Shown here: piece after piece, positions 1 to 11,805 of the stretch
Layout of the letters: each line of letters begins with the position of its first letter
How positions within the stretch are numbered: the stretch's first letter is position 1
From: Lepisosteus oculatus
Lineage: Eukaryota; Chordata; Actinopteri; Semionotiformes; Lepisosteidae
NCBI RefSeq assembly: GCF_040954835.1
Contig: NC_090698.1
Coordinates: forward strand, 1,920,501 to 1,984,500
DNA: 64,000 nt
Direction of reading: 5' to 3'
The notes under the pieces: generated by a model
The model's input: the letters and a program-made list of their open reading frames with translations, nothing else
Told to the model about the DNA's origin: nothing
Database searches by the model: none
Program-made: the position numbers and the translations under genes

Positions 1-3000
1 TCTAATTGCAGCTGGGACTCTAACCCGCCCATGAAGACAATAGCCCATGAGTTATGAGTCCGAGCTGCACTCAGAATCTCAGAGAAGAGACAGACCCAGC
101 GAAGAACACTGAACACTTCCAAACACCAGTTTTGCAAAGAGTTGTGTCAGAGGGACACTTACACTCCAGCAGACTGAAAAGTGCACTTACTCAAGCGACA
201 CAGGAAAATGGCCTTGTTTTGTCATTACCGAGGCTCATCAAAAGGAAACCAAGCAATAACACAACTGTAAAACGGCATCATTCAACCAGCTAACAGCTGA
301 GGTGTAAACTCTGAGCACAGCCACACAGTCAGCAGGACATGCCAGAGCTGTAGATGTGGGCTGTCTTGAAGATGGTCATGGTGATTGTGCCAGCTGGCCT
401 TCTGTGTTTCTGCAGCCTCCCCTGTGGCACCTGGTTTTTTTGCGTTTGCTGTGGGTGAAGGCAGGAGACAGGGAGCATGCGATAGGGGAGGACAAGGGAC
501 AGGGAGCCCAGGCAGAGACTAATTTGGTAAGTCATGTCAGGGATGGACAGGAGCTCAACAGCTGCGAAACTGAACCCTCAGGGCTGATTTAGAGCAAGGT
601 CACTTCGGTGCCACCCCTCCTCCAGCTCCCTCCCTATTCCCCCAGCATTACCCTGCCTTCTGCCCTCTCTTCACCCCCCACAACCAATGCTCATCTGCTG
701 TTTGGTTTTCTTCTCCACAAGACTTTCTGTTTCTACCTTTCATTCTGTAAGCCTTTGCGGACTTTACAGACTAACTAAAAAGTATCTCTTCATCCTCTGC
801 CACTTTCCCACGAATTTCAAACCAGGACTTCAGCTCCCATGCTAACGCTGCTGAGAGTCGATCCCTGTTCACTCACACTCAAGGTCATTGTGCTACTCGG
901 GGTGCAACAGCAACACAATAATCAGCCGCTGCAGGCATCCTCTGTGCAATATCACAGGTGTGCACATCTCCTTACACACTGCAGTGTCTCAGTCTGTATC
1001 CCCAACACCCAGCTGGGATTCTGTAACGTGGGGATGTGGGGGAACACATTCAACGTGCACCACATGCACAAAGCACAAACAAATCTGAATTCTACAGAGA
1101 TCCTTGAGGTAAACCAGCACTGGTCCACGAGAGCAGCTGTCCACCTGGTCTTCTCAGCTCAAGAAAACCATTGTCTATTTAAGACCTAGGGAGAGAATTA
1201 ATTTGGTCCAATGAAGCTAACATCTGGCTTTAAAAGGCAATGAGGACATTTAGGAATTTGGAGATGAACATCAGAAGACTCTGTGGTCCTGGAGGGCTAG
1301 AGCTGAACACCCCCAACGTGAACCCAAATAACCAGCAATGGAAAAGGATGTCTGGCTCACCTGTCATACATTAGTTTCTTGTCTTACTAACATTTTAAAT
1401 TGCAAGGAGGAGGATAGCGATTGGGCCAGTTGTTTCCGACTTTTTAAACTCCCTGATCAGTCTCTTCTTTCCACTCATGTCCTACTACTGCTGCTGGACG
1501 TACTGCGGACACAGAAACAGGTGGAAAGGAGTTCTTTCCTTCGTGTTTCTGCTCTCCTCCCTGCAGAGCCTCAGTGAGGCTGCGGCCTGGTTTCTGGTCA
1601 CATGGTCCCGCTGGATAAACCATTAGTCCCGAGTGGGGGCTGATGCCCAACAGGTGCGGTCGTCACAGACTGTACTGCTAGGAGGGGGAGGACTGAAAAA
1701 TGCTGCACCCGAACTGTGCTTGCCAACTGGAACAGCAAGCGGGTCTTACACCTGCCCGCTGGCACGACCTACGGAGCGTGTGATGTCCTTTCGTTCTCTG
1801 GCAGCGACGTGTGCATACCACTGGAAATAGCCTCAGCGACAGAAAGAAAAAAAACAACCCTGTTGCTGGGGCTTCTCTGACATCCAGAGGCGCAGAGCTG
1901 GGCTGAACCTCACACAGACAAGTATCCTGCAAATCTAGCCCGGTGGAAAAGAGTTCTCTCGCAAACTGCCCTGGCTGGACACATCACAAGCCTTAGACCC
2001 CCGTGCGGCACTAGAGGGTTCAGAGGTGTCACTTTTAACCACAAGATTGTTCTCCATGGTTCCTGTCCTCCTGTCCCTTGCACAACACACTAAAACTTAC
2101 AAACTGCCTTTTAAAAACTTGAGTTGTTCTGCTCAACCTGCTGTTATGTTACTCTTCTGCTACAGCCCTGTTTTACTAGATTGCATAATGCTGTGAGGAC
2201 TCAGACTGGGCCATCAGTCCTCCAAAACACATTTTGATCGATCATTGATCATCCTTCTCAAGCACTTGTTCTTTCGTCAAGAAATCACCTCTTGCCATCA
2301 ACACTGGACACTAGCAGGGAAGGACAACAGTCATTTTTCTAAGCAATAGAAACATAATTAGACTGCTCACAGCCACAAATACTCCCTGAGATATAAAATG
2401 AAATTTGTTTTAATTTCACATCTAGTAGCTAACCGCACAATTGTCCAAGAAGATAAATAGCTCTTCAAACTGAATCTGTATGAGCCAGAACTTAGGCAAT
2501 TTTTTTATCTCTAGGCTTCTCATGGGGATTGATGGCATCTTTTGATCTCTTCTGTCTATCCATAAACCTCAAAACTTCTGTCTGCAATGCTAATAGTTAT
2601 TAAAATGGTTTCATTTTCTCTGCTTTAAAGGAAATGCTTTCAAAGCCCAATCATGAAAGAAACCATCAGAAAAGTCCCCTTGCAAGTGATCTTCTGCTCT
2701 TGTCAATAACAGCTTTGCTTGCTGACAAACAACAAACCTTCTTTGCACAGCTGAGACACCTCTGCTCTTCCAAAATCGAACCATGAGGCACTTAAAGAAA
2801 TCTTTTCCTGAAAACCATCACTTTCGCATCAACAGCCATGGAAAATAAATCCAAGACAAAAGTTGCAAAATCTCTTGCCCAGCCCCAGGAAGCCAAGGAA
2901 TCTTAGGATAATGGGATACAATTTTAGCTTCTAGGACATGTGACACTGTGTTGATCTGTGACACAATTCTCACACCTGTCTACAGTTTGACACATGAGAG

Positions 3001-3180
3001 GCCCAGAGAAAGAACAATAGGCAGGGATAACAATTGTATAACTCCAGTAGCAGATCATTAAAGAAGCTCTCCTCTTCAGATATCACAATCATCTTTCACA
3101 GTTAGAGCCCCACAGCTTCTTCTTTAAGGTAAACATCTCCTTCAGCACGGTTCTTGTCCAAACTAGGGACCCCCTCCACA
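1..3180. other. Left flank, no gene supported
   Basis: The open frames here are short, lack convincing splice partners and resemble no family I recognise. In human the next gene beyond CKM is KLC3, but no kinesin light chain TPR motif is visible here, so that neighbour, if kept, lies outside the window. Confidence 0.5.
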
Positions 3181-3236
3181 CACCCTAACCCAAGCTGCCC
3201 CGGCTGTGCTCCCCGACTCACGGAGACTCAGGAGCG

Positions 3237-3252
3237 CAGCTGCTTAAATATC
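3237..3252 (+). promoter_or_regulatory. E-box next to an A/T-rich MEF2-like site
   Basis: A CAGCTG E-box (3237-3242) is followed directly by CTTAAATATC. The pair lies roughly 480 bp upstream of the inferred ckm start. Myogenic bHLH and MEF2 sites side by side are typical of muscle creatine kinase upstream enhancers. The sites are seen; the function is inferred. Confidence 0.35.
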
Positions 3253-3639
3253 CCGCACCGATGGAGGACTAGCAACGAGAAGCTGCCTGACAAGAATAAA
3301 AATCAATCATTTTAATCTCAATACGCACTCTGCCACACACAGGCGCATGCTTAAGTCCCAGATGTCACCACGCTGAAAGCAGAGAACCAATGCCAACTCT
3401 ACGGTGCGTGATACGGAAGATAGCAAAGGTATTTTTCCAGCTCTAAAGCCATTAGGCACGGCAAGTATGTTTGGCAAACGGGGGCTTGGGTTTGCACACG
3501 CACATGGAGGCTCTCTCCTCCCCCCCGAGCTGCATGTGGGCCTGGAGAGCAGGAAGAGAGATGGCAGCTGCCGTCCCATCTTAGGTCACTGTGACGTGAG
3601 CCCCTGCCTTCCCAAATCTGAGCAGCGCTGGAGACGAGG

Positions 3640-3735
3640 GGCTGACCAATCCGGGCTCCGCACTCAGAAACCCAGCTGACCAATGGCCTGAGGGCAGCCT
3701 AGTATATAAACCTAAGGCTTGACTCCTTGGACCTT
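3640..3735 (+). promoter_or_regulatory. ckm: ckm core promoter (CCAAT, E-box, TATA)
   Basis: Two CCAAT boxes (3646-3650 and 3680-3684), a CAGCTG E-box (3673-3678) and a TATA box TATATAAA (3703-3710) occur in order. A start near 3730-3740 would give a short exon ending at a good donor at 3812/3813. Another CAGCTG sits at 3565-3570. TATA-driven expression with myogenic E-boxes fits a muscle gene. The exact start site is not visible. Confidence 0.7.
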
Positions 3736-3812
3736 GGGCTACCCCTATTTCGGCTTTGGTGAAAAGGATCTGATCCCAAGGACTGTTACCTCTCCTTTTT
3801 CATCCCATCCAG
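3735..3812 (+). other. ckm: ckm exon 1, non-coding 5' UTR
   Basis: The exon runs from about 25-30 bp after the TATA box to the donor CAG|GTAAAT at 3812/3813 and contains no ATG. Vertebrate CKM genes have an untranslated first exon, and the coding exon at 6740 has a strong acceptor but no promoter of its own, so this is the expected partner. The 5' end is approximate. Confidence 0.65.
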
Positions 3813-5945
3813 GTAAATCCTCTTTGACTGTCCTTGGATGTTTTGGTGGGGTGGGTGAAGGGCAGATTGGGGTGTTCTGAAATGTGTCCTAGTAAAAAAA
3901 ATAAAGCTTCATTTTAACTCTTTAAAAAAAATAAAAGTTACGATCTACCTCCAAAACCAGAGGGAAGGCATTATTCACTTTTAATTATCCATTTATTTGT
4001 ACATTGCTTTAAAACTCCCATTTGCTGTGTAAAGAAAGGACCACCAAGGGTCTGAACAGTGGCCTGCTGTTGCATTTTTTACAGTTAAGCTGTGAGATTT
4101 TGCTAGGTGAAGTGAAGTTTTTTGCTAGGACTTATGAAGTGTTACTGCCGATCTATGGGTTTTGGACCTGGCTTGTGACTTTGCACAGAATGTGACATTT
4201 CTGACCTCCCATTCAAGATTGCAAACTGCTCGAAACTCCTGTGGGTTTCACAGAGGGCTCTGCGTTGAACAAGGCTGCACTGCACCATCGCGCAAAGTGG
4301 TGGAGCTCTGTGCCCTTGGCTCTTATCAGCTGCTTGTGTGAAGGGTCTGTGCTGCAGAACGCAACACAGTGGCAGCAGGGAGAGAGGGCTCTGTCGGTCC
4401 TCATCAGCCCTGAGAGTGAAGGCAGTAGAGATCAGGGAAGAGGTGGAAGGAGAGGGCATGAATGGAGAATTTCGCTTCTCTTATGCCGTGTTTTATCAGT
4501 GAGCGTGGACAGGGCAGTGTCACCGGTCTCTGCCGGACTTTACGATGCCAAAGTCAAGGACCCTTCAAGGTCACAGGAGAAGAAGAAAATACCAGACTTG
4601 GCCTTTTGGTTTTATACCTATCGGCTCCAAATGTGCACCTGATGTAAAAGGAAGAGGTGTTATTTCAAGATTGCTGCAGTGTAACACAGAGCAATGAGCA
4701 GTTGCAAAGGTATATTGTGTTGCAATGCAGTGCCACAATGTTCCCATTTACTTGTGAATGTCTAACAGTGGCAGACTTATCTTGATTTTTTTCTGCATAA
4801 CTGCTTAACCACTTAAAAACACTTAGAAAGCATTCTGTATCTATTGGCAAATGCTAAAGGCTTGACAGCAAGTATTTGATAAGTACTGTGTCAGTGCCAA
4901 TACTAATCACACTAATCCAAAGTACTGTAGTTGCAATTTGCAGGTGATGGTCCACTTACGACAAGTGTACGCACAATCAATACAACACAGAGTGCTGTGT
5001 AATCTGTGTCTTGGTCTTGGTGTGATAAGCTGTCATGACAGCTGACGATTTCTGATTTCTGTCTCCCACACCACCTGTCTTTGTCACACAGTCCACAGCA
5101 GTTCGCTAACGTTGTATGCAAGCGAATGATCTATGGACGGCTTTTTGTTTGAGATTTTTCTCTCCTTCCCCATCTAAACCAGATTCCAGAAGAGCCAGAC
5201 ATCAGATCCCTTTCTGTCCAGTTTCTCTTGTCACTGGTGTGGGAATTCCTTCTCCTAGGATAATGCAGAATGAACTCAGCCAGAGATGGTCCTGTCCATG
5301 AAAGCCCCGTTTGTGCTCAATTATTACTTTGCAAACTTGCTGGCTTTCTCTGACAAAACCCACTTCAATTTCCTGGTGCAACAGCTGCCCTGGCATTGAT
5401 GCTCTGCAAAACAAAAAAATTGGACTTTTTTAACACTGGTACATTTTAGTTCAGAAAAGTTAAAGGAATGAAAAAAACTGAACAATCCAGAAAAAAGAAA
5501 GACATCTTTCTTGTGTAAGACATCTGGCGACAAAAACCTGGTCATCTAATAAAGAAATGAAAAATCTCAGGTTGTTGCAGATGGGTGTGTTGCTGACATG
5601 TTTGATGCTTAAAAACAGAAGTTTGAGTTCCAAAACACCAGAGAAAATCTGGCACTCCACGAAATGTTTAAAGCGGTCCTGCAGGAGGTTCTTTTCTTTA
5701 AGGAGAGAAACAAAATGAACATCACCAACAGACACTAGCAGACTCAGGTTACACAAAAGACTTTTTTACTTACGTTTCAGGAAAAAAAACAAGTTCTGCA
5801 TTAACTAGAGACAACGTTACCTCCTACAGCCATCCAATGATGAAGCTGAAAGAGTTTCAAAGCAAACCAGAAGCTAGCAATGAAAGTGCCCCAGAGTAAA
5901 GTGTTGTCAAGGGAGTTAAAAGATATAAAACTGCCCCCAGAGGAG

Positions 5946-6312
5946 CAGCTGCGAGCTGTGCATGTTGGAGAGGCATCTGCATGCAGTTTAATTGCCGGAC
6001 GTGTGAATGCAGGCCGGGCCAGCCTGTAAGCTGATCCTCAGGGAGAGCTGTTCCAGAACAGAAGACAGCAGCTGCATGGCAGAGCACATTTGCCTAGTGT
6101 GCTCCCTTTAAGTGGTGGGAGATAGGAAAGAATGGGGGGGGGGGGGCAGCCTATTTATACATGCCGCTACCCTGTGCACATACACCCACAGAAGCTCCTC
6201 TCGTCTCTATTCATAGAGGAAACCTGATGCGCTGGCTGAAGCAAGCTGGGAGAGCCTTAGCAAAGTCTGCAGGGCTGTTGGATCAGTTGACACATGGTAC
6301 AGTGCACAGCTG
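5946..6312 (+). promoter_or_regulatory. ckm: Candidate muscle enhancer in ckm intron 1
   Basis: Three CAGCTG E-boxes (5946-5951, 6069-6074, 6307-6312) and a MEF2-like CTATTTATAC (6151-6160) lie within 370 bp, ending about 450 bp before the first coding exon. Mouse Ckm is known to carry a muscle control region in intron 1. I infer the same role here from motif content only. Confidence 0.4.
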
Positions 6313-6759
6313 TTCCCAGCAGTCTCCCCTCCCCTCAGCTCCTTGCTAGGCTAGGGATGAGCTGGGCATTTAGAATAGCAAGACACTGGATGATTTTTGC
6401 ACACCAGGATCAAAAATGGACCTTCCATAACCCTGGAAAAGGAAAAGAAGGCGGCACTTCAGTGTGGAGACCATCCAGCTAGACACTTTCTGCATTGCAC
6501 ATCTCTCAGAGTGTTACTGTATGACGCTGTGTCTACAGTCAAATTGTAGATGTAAAGAGACCAGTAGGAACTAGTACCAGGAGCTTCAGCCAGTGCACTT
6601 ATATTCTTATAATGAAAAGAACAGCATTAGACTGAGACTCTGTACAGTGGAGAGTTTTGTCGTCTGTGGGCTCCCTGCTTCGTTCTGTCAAACAGATGAC
6701 TTACCCGTCTGTGTATTCCGGTGTGTCCTTCTCCTGCAGAACCTCTGAGAAGAGCAGCC

Positions 6760-6952
6760 ATGCCTTTCGGAAACACCCACAACAACTACAAGCTCAACTT
6801 CTCGGTTGACGAGGAGTTCCCTGACCTGACCAAGCACAACAACCACATGGCCAAGGCCCTCACTAAGGACATCTACGCCAAGCTGAGAGACAAGCAGACC
6901 CCCAGCGGCTTCACCGTGGACGATGTCATCCAGACCGGAGTGGACAACCCAG
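6760..6952 (+). CDS. ckm: ckm coding exon 2 (residues 1-65)
   Basis: The exon begins at 6740 after CTCCTGCAG; 20 nt of leader precede the ATG. It encodes the N-terminal helical domain up to VDNPG and ends with the first base of a glycine codon before GTGAGT. Confidence 0.96.
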
Positions 6953-9900
6953 GTGAGTCGGTTCGCTAGCAGGTGAAGAGCGTCAGAATGCTGTTTGGAG
7001 AGAGAGCCTAAAACAGGGCCAAAAAGCGATCGAAATCAGTCACCTTCTGAAGAAAGATGATACTTCAGGCCAGTTAAGTAAGTGGTCAGTAAAATTAAAG
7101 TGGGAAGGAATTAATTGAGGAAGAAGAACCAAAATCACTGCCATTCTGTCTGTTCTTTTTTGGGGACTTCCACTTTCCTCACGTTGGAAACGATTTATAA
7201 AATTGGTTCCCCTGAATTGAAACTTTTCAGAGGACAACTTTCAAAGACTTTTGCCCTGTTGCTCTTAGTTCTGTGTATATCAATACCCAGATTACCTCTC
7301 ATTAGTGACATTACAGATTTAGTGTCCAAATAAAAATTAAAAAAATTAGACAGTATTTCTCGCTGGATTTTTGCATTTCATTCATTGGAAATCATTACAG
7401 GAAAAATAGGAACGTCCCCTCCCTCCAAGGGCCTGTGTGACCCCTTCACCCCTGTTCTCTTTTGTTGCCTGCAGGTCACCCCTTCATCATGACAGTGGGC
7501 TGCGTGGCTGGAGACGAGGAGTCTTATGATGTCTTCAAGGATCTGTTCGACCCCGTCATCGAGGACCGCCACAATGGCTTCAAGCCCACCGACAAGCACA
7601 AGACCGACCTGAACTTTGGGAACCTCAAGGTGCTCCAGCATGCCTGCCTTCTGGCTCAGATGTCTGCCAGTACTGATGGCACAGCACTAATGCTCACACT
7701 GTGTGATCATGGGCAAAAAAACAGCACTCCTTCAAATTTAATCATCAGCAAGTAGCTGTCGTGCCATCAGGTACCTCAAAACACTTCAGAGCTGCTTGCA
7801 GCACAGTAGAAAACATACAGGAGAAACAAAAGAACAAGCACATACTGGAACAGAAATCAGTACATCAGTCTGATAGAGCCTGACACAGATGCTTCTGTAT
7901 ATGACTGGTGTTGCTGTGGGTGGCCATTATAATAAATCAGGGCACCATCTATACAGACTAGAGCGACACTTTGACCGGGCAGATGATTTAGAGAACGAGT
8001 TCATTCTGTAAGCAGGGAACTTCTTTTCTGCTTAGGAGCCCCAACAAAGTGTTAACTTAGCAAAAACAAGAAAAGGAATTCTATTTTTCCTGCTGGCATG
8101 TGTTAGGGCTGCTGGGGAGATTGAAGAATGCAGGATGCAGGACAAGGTGTGTGACCAGCCAGCCTCTGTCTGTCTGTTCTCAGGGCGGCGATGACCTGGA
8201 CCCCAACTATGTCCTGAGCAGCCGTGTGCGCACTGGCCGTAGCATCAAGGGGTACACCCTGCCCCCCCACTGCAGCCGTGGAGAGCGCAGAGCCATTGAG
8301 AAGATGTCCATCGATGGTGAGTGTGGTGTTGAACACTGTTCATAATGGAGTGAGCCTTGAGAGCAGGTTGAGCCCGGACTGTGGCACAGCCCACTGGGAC
8401 TGGGATTCCCCAAGCAGCAGTGCACAGCTGACTGTCTGCCATCAGGGCAGAAGTAATACAAACAGGCCAGGGCCCTGTCAGCCTTCAGGCTAACTGCAAC
8501 TCCCTAGACTTGCTGTCATACAGCAACTGCTATAAAACAAAGTAAGCAAGTACATAGCAGCAGAGTAACACAGTCACAGTTACAGGGGCATATAATAATG
8601 GTCAGCAATGTGATGGTGCTGTGTTAAAAAGGGTTACTTAGTGAAGTAAGTATTGTCTTACGTTTCACAGCAAATTGACATAAATTGGTGACTTAGAAGG
8701 TACATCATAAAATATTTAAATATCAATTGGAAGGTTATGGTTTACAGGCTTCATTATTCCATAACCCTACCTTCATCTCACCTTAAATAACAAGGAAGCT
8801 CAGTGTGAGCAAGTCAGAGACAGGAGCAGAGCATGTGACAACGTCTGTGTTTGTCCAACAGCCCTGAACACCCTGGAAGGAGAGTTCAAGGGCAAATACT
8901 ATCCTCTGAAGGACATGACTGATGAGGAACAGGACCAGCTGATCCGTGACCACTTCCTGTTTGACAAGCCCGTGTCTCCCCTGCTGCTGGCCTCTGGCAT
9001 GGCCCGTGACTGGCCCGATGCTAGAGGAATCTGGTGAGTCTGCAGAACCAGGCCAGGCTTTATGAATTACAGGATCTTGTATGTAACAGTAAGAATATGA
9101 ACCATAAATTTTAGGCTTTTGCTAAAATCGGTGGTTTCATGCTTTCACTTTAAAGTATTGAAGCTAAAACCAGGTACTAAAGAACATAAAGGCTATAGAT
9201 GAAAATAGCCTGCTTGTTGCTAATCAAGGATCCCATCCAACTGTTGCTTAAAAAAGCCAAGACATCTCCAAAATATGGCTGGGCAGGTTGTTCCACACTC
9301 CCACAGCACTTTGTGCAAAGACGTACCGCCTGTTCTCAGTTTTAAATGTACTATTTCTCAGTTTCATTGTTGATTCTGAGGACCTCTATTGGGTTGACTA
9401 TGTTAATGCTTTTAAGGATTCTGAATACTCGATTCAGGTCCCCTCATACTGTCGTCTTTCTGTTCAAATAGTTCCAGTTCTTTCAGCCTGTCAGAGCTAT
9501 TGTCTGGAAGATGACAATGATGTGTCAAAATAAACATTTTTTTTTTCATAAGCAGCTTCTTCAGGCTGGGGTTTTTTCCCACCTTATTTACAATTTATGC
9601 TTTTTTACTACCATCATCGAACACTCGGCACATGTTAACATTAAATATCATCTGCAGATGTTTGTCCAGCAATGTGTCTCCCCCTTCACCAACACCTTTC
9701 TTAGCAGCCCAAAGCAGGTTCTCACTGCACAGCCAGTCCCTCTCATGGGTGCTGTTCTGGAGCTGCAGGACACTAATCATGTCCCCCCCCAACGCTTAGG
9801 CACAACAATGACAAGACCTTCCTGGTCTGGGTGAACGAGGAGGACCACCTGAGAGTCATCTCCATGCAGAAGGGTGGCAACATGAAGGAGGTCTTCAGAC

Positions 9901-11489
9901 GCTTCTGCGTTGGTCTTCAGAAGGTATGCGTCTGACCACCTCAGCCCCACTCTCTTGATCCACAGATGTATCAGTTTTGTTTTTCTTCTTGTACTGAATT
10001 TGCTTGGGACACAACTCTAGGCCAGGAAGATATGTCCAAAAGTGTTTTGAAAACCAGATTGGGGTTCGGTGCTCAAAATAAAAGAGCTTGAACACATCAT
10101 TGAACATTGCAAAGTCAACTAAAGCCAGGAGGGACGACCTGGAGCACTAGCCTGTGGCCAAGCAGCCTTGTGAAGTAACTGACTGGACGTGTTGCTTACA
10201 GTTCCTTGTCAGAGAACTTGTAGTCTTACAACACAGAAATTAGTTGGCATACAGAGATACTGGAAAACTGAAAAGGGCAGCCTGACAAAGTGCTGAGCAG
10301 AGCCCTGCCATGCCAGCTACTAACGTAATACTAAAGCCCAGTCGTGGCTTTCACAGATCACATTAAATACAGAATGGCATGCCAGGCAGTAGTTACGAAG
10401 ACCATTTAAATTGTTTTCAGTGGAGTAACCCATGCACAGTACTACATACAGTACGCTCTTTTGGAAAAAAAAAATGAAACAAGGTAAAATCAATTTAACA
10501 CTTTTTATAATGGAACGGGTATTATCAGGAGTATATGGGAACTTGACTTGTTTTAGAAACGGGCACGCCTGTGAACTACACGAGGGCATCTCTCCTCACC
10601 ACTTTCTTGACATCTCCCTCCCAGATTGAGGACCTCTTCAAGAAGCACGGCCGCTCCTTCATGTGGAGCGAGCATCTCGGCTACATCCTGACCTGCCCCT
10701 CCAACCTGGGCACTGGCCTGCGCGGCGGCGTGCACGTCAAGCTGCCACAGCTCAGCAAGCACCCCAAGTTCGAGGAGATCCTCACCAGGCTGCGTCTGCA
10801 GAAGCGTGGCACAGGTAGGTTGTGCAGATGCCCCGAAGGGCGCAAACACAGGTACTGCATTTATATGGCAACAGGGTGAAGCATGGTAATCCCTTACAGG
10901 CAAGATCTAGTACCACAGTTAACCAGTTAATAAAATGAACGTGCATATAACAACTAAATAAATTACAACGGTCTGAAAAGTCAGTGAGCTAACAGGTGCT
11001 CTTCACAAAATGATCCACAGCTTAGCATTAACTGAAGCATTTGGCTTTGGAACAAAGAACATTAGAGCATCACAGCACCTTACTCTAATTCCTCAGGGAT
11101 GCTCCAGCACCAGGTCTGCTCCATTTGCTTATAGGATATCTCTCTTTGTGCTCTCCAAGTGTGCTGAGACACCCTGCTACAGGACATGGTCACAAATTTA
11201 GCAAAGATGAGCTGCTAAAACATTCCAGTGTGATTTGGGCACCTCTGTGCGGCGTACCACAGCCCCTGCCCCCCGCCAATGAGCATGGTTCTGTCCGGTT
11301 TGCCTCGCAGGCGGTGTGGACACTGCGGCCGAGGGTGGCGTCTTCGACATCTCCAACGCTGACCGCCTGGGCTTCTCCGAGGTGGAGCAGGTGCAGATGG
11401 TTGTGGACGGCGTGAAGCTCATGATTGAGATGGAGAAGAAGCTGGAGAAGGGAGCGGCCATCGATGACATGATGCCTGCCCAGAAGTAA
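6760..11489 (+). CDS. ckm: Muscle-type creatine kinase (7 coding exons)
   Basis: Cytosolic creatine kinase M transfers phosphate between ATP and creatine, buffering ATP in muscle; it works as a dimer. Coding exons are 6760-6952, 7475-7629, 8184-8316, 8862-9033, 9800-9923, 10625-10814 and 11311-11489 (193, 155, 133, 172, 124, 190 and 179 bp). They keep frame across all junctions and give 381 residues, the usual CKM length. Visible landmarks are R130/R132/R135 in SSRVRTGR, E231/E232 in WVNEEDHLR, reactive C283 in [13 protein letters not shown]320 and the ending PAQK. The start MPFGNTHN and the K-rich N-terminal half are M-type and not B-type. The ATG at 6760 follows an acceptor at 6739/6740. 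Two residue oddities are N221-D222 (other CKs I recall have D-N) and E330. The gene converges on mark4. Confidence 0.97.
7475..7629 (+). CDS. ckm: ckm coding exon 3 (residues 65-116)
   Basis: The acceptor is TTGCCTGCAG. The exon completes the split glycine and encodes [20 protein letters not shown] through TDLNFGNLK. The donor is GTGCTC, weaker than the others in this gene. The length of 155 bp is the conserved vertebrate size. Confidence 0.96.
8184..8316 (+). CDS. ckm: ckm coding exon 4 (residues 117-161)
   Basis: Opens with [20 protein letters not shown], which supplies nucleotide-phosphate binding arginines R130, R132 and R135. It ends in phase 1 before GTGAGT. Confidence 0.96.
8862..9033 (+). 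CDS. ckm: ckm coding exon 5 (residues 161-218)
   Basis: Encodes [12 protein letters not shown], then [20 protein letters not shown], close to every vertebrate CK. It ends in phase 2 within W218, before GTGAGT. Confidence 0.96.
9230..9500 (-). mobile_element. CR1-like LINE 3' fragment in ckm intron 5
   Basis: Read on the - strand this resembles the 3' coding end of CR1-type LINEs. On the + strand the telltale part is GGCAGGTTGTTCCACACTCC, followed by a run matching the copies at 38.8 and 53.7 kb. It is degenerate and not functional. Confidence 0.6.
9800..9923 (+). CDS. ckm: ckm coding exon 6 (residues 218-259)
   Basis: Carries E231/E232 and R236 in WVNEEDHLR. Residues 219-225 read HNNDKTF, whereas HNDNKTF or HNDNKSF is what I recall for human CKs; the other residues are standard. 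The acceptor CGCTTAG has a poor pyrimidine tract apart from a run of C just upstream. The 124 bp length matches the family. Confidence 0.95.
10625..10814 (+). CDS. ckm: ckm coding exon 7 (residues 260-323)
   Basis: Contains the CPSNLGTG active-site signature with reactive C283, then R292 and LRLQKRGTG with R320. It is 190 bp, ends in phase 1, and is followed by GTAGGT. Confidence 0.96.
11311..11489 (+). CDS. ckm: ckm coding exon 8 (residues 323-381, stop)
   Basis: Encodes the flexible substrate loop [10 protein letters not shown] and the C-terminal helix ending IDDMMPAQK, then TAA at 11487-11489. E330 sits where human CKM has V in TAAVG. Confidence 0.96.
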
Positions 11490-11778
11490 AAAGGGAACTG
11501 TGCACTTTTTATATTGTAACATAACGACACACAAAATCTTGGATCCGACTCCCCTCCAGAGACTCTCGACTTCCCCCACCTCTTCCTCTTCTTCCGTTTC
11601 CCTTCCTTTCTTCCCTCCCATCTGTCATCTTCCATCTCTTTCATCTGTTCTGTGGGTAACATCCTGGGATCAAGCCTTCGTCCACGCTGTCGGGCCAGGC
11701 TAGGAGCCTGCCGATTGCGTCTTCACCTTCACCTCTCATTTTGACTTTTTTTTGGTTGTAAAAAGTAAGCTAAATTGT

Positions 11779-11784
11779 AATAAA
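11779..11784 (+). terminator. ckm: ckm polyadenylation signal AATAAA
   Basis: AATAAA lies 290 bp after the stop. A TG/T-rich stretch at about 11810-11830 could serve as the downstream element. The resulting 3' UTR of about 310 nt is normal for CKM. Confidence 0.8.
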
Positions 11785-11805
11785 AATGGCCCCATGAAAC
11801 AATCA

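Noticed and set aside
3216..3250. Possible - strand TATA-like box (CTTAAATA on +) and donor, as a divergent promoter
   Set aside because: The distance from the box to the donor leaves almost no exon, and no downstream exon was found.
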